NCBI GenBank assembly: GCA_009780955.1
Contig: WQZB01000004.1
Location: 1 to 64,000 of the forward strand
DNA: 64,000 bases
Direction of reading: 5' to 3'
Source: Polyangiaceae bacterium
GTDB taxonomy: Bacteria > Myxococcota_A > Polyangia > Polyangiales > Polyangiaceae
Part shown: one piece after another, positions 53,171 to 60,750 of the stretch
How positions within the stretch are numbered: the first letter of the stretch is position 1
Layout: each line of letters begins with the position of its first letter
Notes under the pieces: model-generated
What the model was told of the DNA's origin: nothing
Databases searched by the model: none
What the model saw: only the letters and a program-made list of their open reading frames with translations
Program-made: the position numbers and the translations under genes

Positions 53171-54134
53171 AGCTCTCGATAAGGATTACGGTGACATCGT
53201 GCTCACACCCGACATTCGCTTCGAGGGGTGGACGACCGAGACTTGGACGCGCTTCGTAACGCTACATCATTCGCATCAATCTGGGCCATTGCCCAATCGT
53301 GAACATTCGCGACCGCACGGTGGGGTCATCGCCATTCACGAGCGCGGCCGCCTCAAAAAGCTTTTTCACACGAGCATCGGGCGGCTCGATCCGCGTGCTA
53401 CGTGGCCCACGGATCTGCCCGGGCTTGCACGATCTCACCGTGCGCGCTGGGCGCTGTCAGCCGAGGCCGGCGCACTTGAAGAGTTGAGTGAGCGCTTCGG
53501 CGCGCGCCTAAAGCAATCGCACAACCTTACCGCGCAGGCGCTCCTCATTGTCACCATTGTGTGCGAGCTCATGGAAGAAGAAAAAATTGAATGCTGGCCA
53601 AGGTACCTTCACGACCTTCGCGGCGTAACCCCTCCCACCGAGCCAATGGTTCGCCACGCGCTCGATGCCATTTGCCCGAATGGATTCGCCATGGTGCTCG
53701 GGCTCTTTCACCACGGCGAGATCTGGACTGCGGCGGTCGCGCGTCGGCGTGGTGAGGGCTTCGATATGCTTGCTGGCCCCGAAGAACTTCGCCCGCGCGT
53801 GGGTGGTTTGTCGGGCGACTGGCAGCGGGACTCTCGCTATCTCGGTCGCGCGGTAGAAGAGCACTATGCGCCACTCGCACTTGGCTGCTTCTCCGAGGTC
53901 GATCGCTTCCGCGAGCTCTCGGCGAAGGCGCGGCCTAGTGCTTGGGTCCGCGCCGCAATCGCGCGCGATGTCGTGATCTCGCCCATGCCAAGGATCACGC
54001 GCTTTGCCATGGGCGTGGACGGCGCACGTTTCGCGTTCGACATTTTCCGGTCCGTCGCTCGCCAAAGCGAGTGGTTGGAGCGTCTCGATCCGGCTGGTGT
54101 ACTTGGCGCGCTTCGCGCGCTGCTTCGACGCTAA
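53145..54134 (+). CDS. Protein of unknown function, head-to-head with 52214-53170
   Basis: A 329-residue protein that I do not recognise. It contains DIRFEGWTTETWTRFVTLHH, HGGVIAIHERGRLKKLFHTSIGRL, a helical middle (LTAQALLIVTIVCELMEEEKIECWPRYL), CPNGFAMVLGLFHHGEIWTAAVARRRG and ARFAFDIFRSVARQSEWLERLDP. The His/Arg-rich N-terminal half hints at ligand or nucleotide binding but supports no function. GTG 53145 makes the 5' ends of the two genes overlap by 26 bases; a later GTG at 53199 would remove the overlap. Confidence 0.5.
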   Translation: MTAALEADIALDKDYGDIVLTPDIRFEGWTTETWTRFVTLHHSHQSGPLPNREHSRPHGGVIAIHERGRLKKLFHTSIGRLDPRATWPTDLPGLARSHRARWALSAEAGALEELSERFGARLKQSHNLTAQALLIVTIVCELMEEEKIECWPRYLHDLRGVTPPTEPMVRHALDAICPNGFAMVLGLFHHGEIWTAAVARRRGEGFDMLAGPEELRPRVGGLSGDWQRDSRYLGRAVEEHYAPLALGCFSEVDRFRELSAKARPSAWVRAAIARDVVISPMPRITRFAMGVDGARFAFDIFRSVARQSEWLERLDPAGVLGALRALLRR

Positions 54135-54193
54135 CGAATCGTTGCTAACGAAGTTGTATGTACCATCCCGCTTTCGATAAAGCGAGAGACAGG

Positions 54194-55072
54194 ATGGAAT
54201 TGCGATCGATGCGGCAACGGCCAAAGTACCTGTACATCGTGCTGGCGAGCTCGATTTTTTTCTTGCTCGCCACGTTGGGCGCGTGTTGGGTTGCAAAAAC
54301 CGCAGCCACGCCGCCGGCACCCGCGCCACTCGCGCATGGCATCGAGAGCAGCATTCACGTTGCGCTCGGCATCCCGAAAGACGCGGACGATTCCGACGAC
54401 TGGCTCATGGACAAAGAGGTTTTCGTTGTATCTTACAATCCGCAGCTCAACACACCAAACTGGGTCGCGTGGAACCTGAGCGATCGTTACCTTGGCTCCT
54501 CACCGCGCACGTCCGCCTTCCACTCGGACATGGCGCTGCCAACGTCGTTTTACGTTGTAAAAGACGAGGACTACGCGGGCAGCGGCTACGATCGCGGGCA
54601 CTTATGCCCCTCGGCCGATCGCAGCCTCGACAGCGCGATGAACAAGGCCACCTTCGTGCTGACCAACGCCCAGCCGCAGAATCATGGGCTCAATGCCGGG
54701 CCTTGGGAAAAACTCGAGACTCGCGAACGAGAGCTCGCTAAGGTCGGCAAGGAGCTCTACGTCGTGGCCGGCGGCATTTTCGACGCGGAGCCCGAACGGA
54801 TTGGCAAAGACAGCAATCGTGCACACCAGATTGCCGTTCCGCGTGCAAACTACAAAATTATCGTTGTCCTCGAACGTGGACAAGACGCGCGCTCGGTCGA
54901 GCCGAACACACCGGTCATCGCGGCCATCATGCCGAATAGCCGCGACGCGAGCCTGCACGACTGGCCCTTTTACCAGGTAAGTGTTCGCGCGATTGAAGAG
55001 GCGACGGGTTATGATTTCTTATCGCGTGTTCCGAAGAGTATTCAGAATATCATCGAAAACCGATCGCCATAG
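54194..55072 (+). CDS. Membrane-anchored DNA/RNA non-specific endonuclease (NUC1)
   Basis: A 292-residue protein with an N-terminal membrane anchor (YLYIVLASSIFFLLATLGACW). The NUC1/EndA-type beta-beta-alpha-metal nuclease domain shows FVVSYNPQLNTPNWVAWNL, GYDRGHLCPSADRS (DRGH, catalytic His) and LTNAQPQNHGLNAGPWEKLE (metal-binding Asn in this region). It likely degrades nucleic acid outside the inner membrane. ATG 54194 has GAGAG 5 bases upstream; ATG 54158 and 54209 are alternatives. Its last 23 bases overlap the convergent elbB gene. Confidence 0.85.
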   Translation: MELRSMRQRPKYLYIVLASSIFFLLATLGACWVAKTAATPPAPAPLAHGIESSIHVALGIPKDADDSDDWLMDKEVFVVSYNPQLNTPNWVAWNLSDRYLGSSPRTSAFHSDMALPTSFYVVKDEDYAGSGYDRGHLCPSADRSLDSAMNKATFVLTNAQPQNHGLNAGPWEKLETRERELAKVGKELYVVAGGIFDAEPERIGKDSNRAHQIAVPRANYKIIVVLERGQDARSVEPNTPVIAAIMPNSRDASLHDWPFYQVSVRAIEEATGYDFLSRVPKSIQNIIENRSP

Positions 55073-55733
55073 CAGCAACCATCCACTCGACGAGTTTGTC
55101 GATTCCAGCGGCAACGGGCGCGATGGATGGGCCCAGCATGTACGCCGGGGTGGAAACGAGCTTCAACCTTTCGTCGACGACAATTTCGTCGACCGGGCAG
55201 TCGACATGAACGCTGCCCATCGCCTCCAGAGCCGCCGCCGTCTCGCGATCATTGCCAATCGTGAGGCGCGGGTGATGGCTGCCAAGCACTTTCGCGGCGA
55301 TCACGGGAGCGATGCACATGAAACCCATTGGCTTATTTGCGGCTTGCATCTCGCGAATCAGCCGCGCCACGTGCGGCTCGACTTTCATCGCTTTGCCGTC
55401 GGTGGCGAAGGTGCACAGGTTCATGGCAGCCCCAAAACCACCCGTGAAAATGAGGGCATCGAGCTCCGTCGCATGAACGCCCGCAATCGCACGAATCTGC
55501 CCTCGAGCAATACGAGCCGCCTCAACGAGCACCCGGCGCTGCTCGACTTCGACCGGCTTGTTCGTGATGTGATCGATCACTTTCGCCTGCGCAACATCAG
55601 GGGCCATGGCGACCGCTGTGGCCCCGGCCCTATCGAGGGATAATAGCGTCAGGGTTGCCTCGTGAATTTCCGCGCCATCCAGATAGCCGCAACCGGCCAA
55701 TATCACTCCGACTTTCTTCTTTTCGGCAGACAT
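55050..55733 (-). CDS. elbB: ElbB-type glyoxalase (DJ-1/PfpI superfamily)
   Basis: A 227-residue protein of the DJ-1/PfpI fold. It begins KKVGVILAGCGYLDGAEIHEA, the ElbB signature. ALIFTGGFGAAMNLCTFA and MGFMCIAPVIAAKVLG (nucleophile-elbow Cys) follow, then LTIGNDRETAAALEAMG. E. coli ElbB has glyoxalase activity on glyoxal and was linked to isoprenoid output; the physiological role here is open. It lies 36 bases downstream of aspS on the same strand and overlaps the nuclease gene 3' end. Confidence 0.92.
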   Translation of the reverse strand: MSAEKKKVGVILAGCGYLDGAEIHEATLTLLSLDRAGATAVAMAPDVAQAKVIDHITNKPVEVEQRRVLVEAARIARGQIRAIAGVHATELDALIFTGGFGAAMNLCTFATDGKAMKVEPHVARLIREMQAANKPMGFMCIAPVIAAKVLGSHHPRLTIGNDRETAAALEAMGSVHVDCPVDEIVVDERLKLVSTPAYMLGPSIAPVAAGIDKLVEWMVAAMAIGFR

Positions 55734-55769
55734 CGCTTCCCTCCTCCAGTCAAAAATTCGATTCGGCTC

Positions 55770-57650
55770 CTATTGAGGCTCCACAATGCGGATATGCAAC
55801 TCCCGTAGCTGCTCGGCGTCGAGCCTGCTCGGCGCGTCGGTCATCGGATCGGTTCCACGCTGCGTTTTGGGGAACGGAATGACATCGCGAAGGCTCTGCG
55901 CGCCCGACAAGAGCATCGACAAGCGGTCCATACCAAGCGCAATGCCGCCGTGCGGTGGCGCGCCGAAACGCAAAGCGTCGAGCAAGAAGCCGAATTTCTC
56001 GCGCGCCTGTTCGTCGGAGATGCCTAGCGCGCGAAAAACTTTCGCTTGAATATTTGGATCGTGCAGGCGAATCGAGCCTCCGCCAATCTCGAAACCATTG
56101 AGCACCAGATCGTAGCGGTAGCAAAGGACCTTGCCCGGATCTTTTTCGAGCCAATCGATGCATTCATCGTGCGGGCGCGTGAACGCATGGTGGGCGGCTA
56201 CCCATGCTTTCGCCTCGTCGTCGTATTCGAACAAGGGAGGGTTGGTAACCCAAAGAAACTCGAAGTTGCCTCCATGGCCGCTTTCGGGAATGAGGCCCAG
56301 CTTCTTTGCAAGGTGAACGCGAAGATTCGCCATGACGGTTTGGACGGTTGATTCTTTTCCAAATTGAAAGAAAACCAAATCTCCCGTTTTCGCGCCGACG
56401 GCATGGTTTATTTCTTCGCGCGCTTCCGGAGCCACGGTTTTTCCGAGCGGAGACTGCGCCCATTGACCTGCCTCGTCGATTTTTGCGCGCGCAAGGCCTT
56501 TGGAGCCCATGCCTTTGACGAAATCTTCGAGCTTGTCGAGCTCGGCACGCGATAGCTTGCTCGCGAACTGGGCTGGAACGCGCATGGCTTTGATGATTTC
56601 CGCGGGCAGATCGGCGCGGTATTCGCCGCTCTTGAATTTGTCGGCAATCGGCGAAAAAAGTGCAACGTTCGCACCGCCATGCTTCACGACAATTTTGGTA
56701 ATGTCGGTGTGCAGCATTTCGAAGCGCATATCGGGCTTGTCGTTGCCATATTTTGCCATCGATTCTTCGAAAGGCATCTGCAAAAAACGCCCACTTGGAT
56801 ATTTTTGCTTCAAATCAATGCCAAGAACCTCTTTCCAAATCTTGAAAATAAGCCCCTCCATCACCTTGAACACATCGTCTTGGTTGATGAAGGACATCTC
56901 CACGTCAATCTGCGTAAACTCCGGTTGGCGATCGAGGCGCAAAGCCTCGTCGCGGAAGCATTTGACGATTTGAAAATATCGGTCGAAACCCGCCACCATA
57001 TAAAGCTGCTTGAAAAGCTGCGGGCTTTCGGCAAGCGCGTAGAACTTGCCGGCGCTCATGCGACTTGGCACAAGGAAGTTTCGCGCGCCTCCTGGTGTGT
57101 ATTTCACCATGAACGGTGTTTCGAGTTCGAGAAAGCCTTGCGCATCGAAGTAGCTTCGAACGGCTTGGTTGATCTTGTGGCGAATACGCAGCGTTTTTTG
57201 CAGCGGTGCGCGCCGCAAATCGAGGTAACGGTATTGAAGGCGCTTTTCTTCGCCGGTATCCACGGCGTCGGTGATTTCAAAAGGTGGGGTGTCGCTTTTG
57301 TTGAAAATGACGAGCTCAATCGCGTGAACCTCGATCTCGCCCGTATCGAGTCGCGGATTTTTGTTGGCACCTCGGCTTACAACCTTGCCGCGCACACCAA
57401 TCACCCATTCGCTGCGAAGGGCCCTGGCGCGCTCGTACGATTCCTTTGGCTGCGCGGCATGACCGGACAGATTGGGGTCGAAAACGATTTGCGTGATGCC
57501 ATCGCGGTCGCGAAGGTCAACGAAAACGCATCCGCCGTGGTCACGGTAACTTGCAACCCAACCAAAGAGAACAGTTTCCTTGCCTTCGTCTGCGGCACGA
57601 AGATCGTTACAACGGTGAGTGCGTTTGAGCTCGTCGATGAAGCGGGCCAT
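55770..57650 (-). CDS. aspS: Aspartyl-tRNA synthetase
   Basis: A 626-residue class IIb synthetase of the bacterial type. The N-terminal OB fold shows VLFGWVASYRDHGGCVFVDLRDRDG (in parts). Motif 1 region is RIRHKINQAVRSYFDAQGFLELETP, motif 2 FQIVKCFRDEALRLDRQPEFTQID, the GAD insertion spans about residues 310-420, and motif 3 is GGIALGMDRLSMLLSG. ATG 57650 gives the standard N-terminus. It may be discriminating or also charge tRNA-Asn; no gatCAB genes are in the window to help decide. Confidence 0.96.
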   Translation of the reverse strand: MARFIDELKRTHRCNDLRAADEGKETVLFGWVASYRDHGGCVFVDLRDRDGITQIVFDPNLSGHAAQPKESYERARALRSEWVIGVRGKVVSRGANKNPRLDTGEIEVHAIELVIFNKSDTPPFEITDAVDTGEEKRLQYRYLDLRRAPLQKTLRIRHKINQAVRSYFDAQGFLELETPFMVKYTPGGARNFLVPSRMSAGKFYALAESPQLFKQLYMVAGFDRYFQIVKCFRDEALRLDRQPEFTQIDVEMSFINQDDVFKVMEGLIFKIWKEVLGIDLKQKYPSGRFLQMPFEESMAKYGNDKPDMRFEMLHTDITKIVVKHGGANVALFSPIADKFKSGEYRADLPAEIIKAMRVPAQFASKLSRAELDKLEDFVKGMGSKGLARAKIDEAGQWAQSPLGKTVAPEAREEINHAVGAKTGDLVFFQFGKESTVQTVMANLRVHLAKKLGLIPESGHGGNFEFLWVTNPPLFEYDDEAKAWVAAHHAFTRPHDECIDWLEKDPGKVLCYRYDLVLNGFEIGGGSIRLHDPNIQAKVFRALGISDEQAREKFGFLLDALRFGAPPHGGIALGMDRLSMLLSGAQSLRDVIPFPKTQRGTDPMTDAPSRLDAEQLRELHIRIVEPQ

Positions 57651-57676
57651 GAGGGTTTCGGGATATAGCAGCGCCA

Positions 57677-59470
57677 ATGGGGAATAGAACTCGTTTTGAC
57701 AAACTTCTCCTCGCTGGCTCGGCGCTCGCGGCGGCGGCGTACGCAGCGCACGGCGCCAGGTCTGTCGCGCCCGCTTCCCACGACGAGGCAGTGATCCGTG
57801 TGGTCGGGCTCGGCTACACTGGGCCTTTTCGCGCACTTGACACGTTTGTCTCTTCGATCGCCATGCTGCTGCCAGTGGGCACGCGCGCACTGCGGGCAGG
57901 ACTTGCAAGCGCTGTCGTCACCGGGCTCGCCACAGCTGCAAGCTGCGAGGTAGCGCGCGCTGCCGTTGCCAAGGTGACCCAAGGCTCGAGCAAGCTCGGG
58001 TCAAGCGTTGCGGCGGCCATGGTGCTTGCAACAACGCTTGGCTCAACCTGGCAAACCGAGGGCAGCGCACCAGGAGGATCGGTCGTTGGGGCGCTTCTGG
58101 TTTTGCTGGCCCTCGCCACGAACATGTCAATGCGCCATGCACACGTCTCACCGGCCAAGGACGATCCGCGTGACCATGTGCATCATACACAATTCATGGC
58201 CCTACTTTTGGGCCTTTCCGCAAGCTACGAACCACTCGTCTTCGCTTCCGTGGCTGCTGCGTGCGCACCGTGGATCGCGCGGTTCGACAGGCGCGCAATC
58301 GTTCGCGTGCTCGTAACTTTCGCGCTCGGCCTTGCGCCGCTCGGGTTTGGTTTCGCGCTGTCGCGTCGCGATCCAGAAATGAGCCTTCTTCCCTCGGCCT
58401 TTGGCGGCGCACTACCCGAGCACGGGACTTCGTCTGGGCCGTCTGCACGCGAGGCGTTCGCATCGCTGGTGAGCTCGGAGGCCAGCACGGTGCTCGTCAT
58501 TGCAGCCGCGATTGGCGTGGTCATCGCAGCATCGAGCCCTCTGGCGCGGCGTAGTCTCATATCCCTCGTTAGCGTCATTGTCGTTGGGCTGCTTTGCGTG
58601 CTCGTGGCCCCGTCGTCCGCACACACGCTTGCCCCGGTTCTCGCTGCGCTCGTTGCCGTCAATGTCTTGGCGGCCATCGCTTTGGCAAGTGGCGTTATGT
58701 ACATCGCACGCGCCCGCATTCCGTTTGCACGGACGAGCGGCGCCCTAGCAGTGCTGCTCGTCCTCGTTTTGCCTGCTCGCGCCGCTGACGAATCCGCGGC
58801 TCGTCGTAAGGCTCGAATGCCGCGCGCCGAGGCGACGTGGAACGAGCTCGTGTGGGGACCTCTTGCGCCAAGCTCGGTTTTGCTCGTCTCAGATTCTTGC
58901 ACGTTGCGCCGTCTCACAGCGTCGCGCGCCACTGGCGAGCTTCGCCCGGACTTGTTGGTCGTACCAACGACCAACGTGCGCTCGCGTCGCGCTTCACATG
59001 CGCTTGCAGCCGAACCAAAGCTAACCCCGCTCTACCGCAATCTGGCGCTCGGCCTGTTTCCCGACGAGAGATCGCTCTCCGAAATCGCGTCGTCTCGCCC
59101 GCTGCTTCTAACGTTCGACCCGCGTTGGGATCGCGCGCTCGCACGACATCTGGTGCCGGTGGGTTTGATCTCGCGTTTCGAGATCGAGCCGCGCGCTGCG
59201 ATCGATCGAAGCCGTGCACTCGACAAACTTCGCCCGAGTCGCGAGCGCCTTGTGCACCTGACAGAGCACAATGCGGATCTCACCGCGGCTACGGCTTCGC
59301 TTCTTCGCGTGCGCGCCATTGCTGTCGCGGCGTGCGCAGAGCGCGAGGTTCTGTCGCTCGCGCTCGAGGATCTTCGACCATTTTCGCCCAACGACGCGGT
59401 AGCCAACACGCTCGTGCGGCGGATGGTGACGAGCAAAGGTCCCATCGAGGTGCGCGATCTTGCCCGGTAA
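57677..59470 (+). CDS. Polytopic membrane protein, DUF2723/GT117-like
   Basis: A 597-residue protein. The first part (HDEAVIRVVGLGYTGPFRALDTFVSS then IAMLLPVGTRALRAGLASAVVTGLATA) resembles the start of DUF2723 (GT117, O-mannosyltransferase-like) proteins, with the acidic HDE after the first membrane segment. About ten hydrophobic segments reach to residue 370, followed by a soluble C-terminal region (PSSVLLVSDSCTLRRLTASRA, LLVVPTTNVRSRRASHAL). The glycosyltransferase assignment is an inference from the N-terminus. It is divergent from aspS, with 26 bases between the starts. Confidence 0.55.
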   Translation: MGNRTRFDKLLLAGSALAAAAYAAHGARSVAPASHDEAVIRVVGLGYTGPFRALDTFVSSIAMLLPVGTRALRAGLASAVVTGLATAASCEVARAAVAKVTQGSSKLGSSVAAAMVLATTLGSTWQTEGSAPGGSVVGALLVLLALATNMSMRHAHVSPAKDDPRDHVHHTQFMALLLGLSASYEPLVFASVAAACAPWIARFDRRAIVRVLVTFALGLAPLGFGFALSRRDPEMSLLPSAFGGALPEHGTSSGPSAREAFASLVSSEASTVLVIAAAIGVVIAASSPLARRSLISLVSVIVVGLLCVLVAPSSAHTLAPVLAALVAVNVLAAIALASGVMYIARARIPFARTSGALAVLLVLVLPARAADESAARRKARMPRAEATWNELVWGPLAPSSVLLVSDSCTLRRLTASRATGELRPDLLVVPTTNVRSRRASHALAAEPKLTPLYRNLALGLFPDERSLSEIASSRPLLLTFDPRWDRALARHLVPVGLISRFEIEPRAAIDRSRALDKLRPSRERLVHLTEHNADLTAATASLLRVRAIAVAACAEREVLSLALEDLRPFSPNDAVANTLVRRMVTSKGPIEVRDLAR

Positions 59471-59481
59471 ACCCAGCGTAG

Positions 59482-59521
59482 ATTGACGAAGGTTGACGAA
59501 GTTGCTCTGCGATCTTACGGT
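59482..59521 (+). promoter_or_regulatory. Promoter and tandem operator of the RES/Xre locus
   Basis: Two 10-base units ATTGACGAAG (59482-59491) and GTTGACGAAG (59492-59501) stand in tandem. The second supplies a -35 TTGACG (59493-59498), 17 bases before TACGGT (59516-59521, weak -10). The direct repeats could be the autoregulatory operator of the antitoxin. Confidence 0.4.
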
Positions 59522-59538
59522 AACTTGGGTAAAGGTTC

Positions 59539-60162
59539 ATGATGCACTCCGCCGCTGCTGAAAAGTCTACGAATGAGTTCGCAACCATGACGCAGGATCC
59601 CGTGCGTGGATCTTTCGTTCAGCGCAGCTTCACGGCCATTCTCGACGTCGCGAAGCGCATGCAACCCAGCGAGCTGCGCGACGCAGCCGCGAGTTCAACG
59701 AACCTCGAAGCCTTGGTCTCGGGGTTGCTCAAACCGGCGTCAATCGGGCTTCTGCAAGCCATTGATCCGCTCGCTCCTGCAAAGCTTCGCGGGCTTCGTG
59801 CGCGCGACGAGCTTTTCGGGGCCGAGGGCGGCACGCTGAGCGCTGCCGAGGTCGCCGAGCTGCTCGGCATCACGCGCCAGGCAGTCAACAAGCGCCGCGA
59901 AGCCCGCAAGCTAATCGGCGTTGAAATCGGACGCCGCGGCTTCCGCTACCCTGCGTGGCAATTTGCGGCGGGCGCAACGCTTGCCGGTCTCGAAGACGTG
60001 CTCACAGCCCTTCGCAACGCGCCCGCGCTAGCGCAAATGCGCTTCTTTTTATCGGGCTCGCACCACCTTGGGGGCAAGCGCCCAATCGATCTGCTTCGGA
60101 AAAAGAGCACAGCTTCCGTTCTTTCCGCCGCGAAAGCGTTTGGCGAGCACGGCACCGCGTGA
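59539..60162 (+). CDS. Xre/ParS-type antitoxin
   Basis: A 207-residue protein. The N-terminal part (FTAILDVAKRMQPSELRDAA) is helical; the middle has a DNA-binding HTH (LSAAEVAELLGITRQAVNKRREARK). The C-terminal helical domain (GFRYPAWQFAAGATLAGLEDVLTAL) resembles the Xre/MbcA/ParS toxin-binding region. It overlaps the RES gene by 4 bases (GTGA). It should neutralise the RES toxin and repress its own promoter. ATG 59539 and the second ATG directly after are both possible. Confidence 0.8.
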   Translation: MMHSAAAEKSTNEFATMTQDPVRGSFVQRSFTAILDVAKRMQPSELRDAAASSTNLEALVSGLLKPASIGLLQAIDPLAPAKLRGLRARDELFGAEGGTLSAAEVAELLGITRQAVNKRREARKLIGVEIGRRGFRYPAWQFAAGATLAGLEDVLTALRNAPALAQMRFFLSGSHHLGGKRPIDLLRKKSTASVLSAAKAFGEHGTA

Positions 60163-60740
60163 CAAACCATCCCAATCCACCCGCCGATTTCGCACGCCGC
60201 AAGCTTCCGCTCGTGCGCTTGCGCGGAACGTTCTACCGCATCCACCGTGCTCACCGCGCCGCGCTCTACTTCGGCAAAGCAGGCACTTACCGCTTCGATG
60301 CACCAAGCAAAGAATTCGGCGTCCTCTACGCAGGTCGCGATATGTATTGTGCATTCATTGAAACCTTTGGGCACGCAACCGGTGTGCGGTTCGTCGATGC
60401 CACCGAGCTCGCGGCACGCGCGCTCGCTGAAATCCGCGTGCGCCGCCCTCTTCGCTTCGTTGATTTACGCGCTTCGGGGTTAGCCCGAGTAGGTGCTGAC
60501 GCGGAGTTGACTTCCGGCACCGATTACGCACTCGCGCATCGCTGGTCGCTCGCTTTTTATCGCCACCCGCAAAAACCAGACGGCATTGCGTACCGCGCGC
60601 GCCACGATCCATCGCGGGTGAGCGTGGCCATTTTCGATCGCGCCAAATCACTTTTGCGCGTAAAATCACGCACCCGGCTCGACGCTAACGCCGATAAGCT
60701 CGCTGACTTGCTCGATACCTACGATTTCGGCTTGGTATGA
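60159..60740 (+). CDS. RES-domain toxin
   Basis: A 193-residue RES protein. It shows VRLRGTFYRIHR (conserved Arg), FGVLYAGRDMYCAFIETFG (Tyr and Glu of the active site), SLAFYRHPQKPDGIAYRARHDPSRVSVAIFDR (in parts). RES toxins are ADP-ribosyltransferase-like enzymes that deplete NAD+. GTG 60159 overlaps the antitoxin stop; the frame is open upstream but only antisense-like codons are present there. The arrangement antitoxin-then-toxin is the normal one for RES-Xre systems. Confidence 0.88.
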   Translation: MTNHPNPPADFARRKLPLVRLRGTFYRIHRAHRAALYFGKAGTYRFDAPSKEFGVLYAGRDMYCAFIETFGHATGVRFVDATELAARALAEIRVRRPLRFVDLRASGLARVGADAELTSGTDYALAHRWSLAFYRHPQKPDGIAYRARHDPSRVSVAIFDRAKSLLRVKSRTRLDANADKLADLLDTYDFGLV

Positions 60741-60750
60741 ATCGCTGCCG

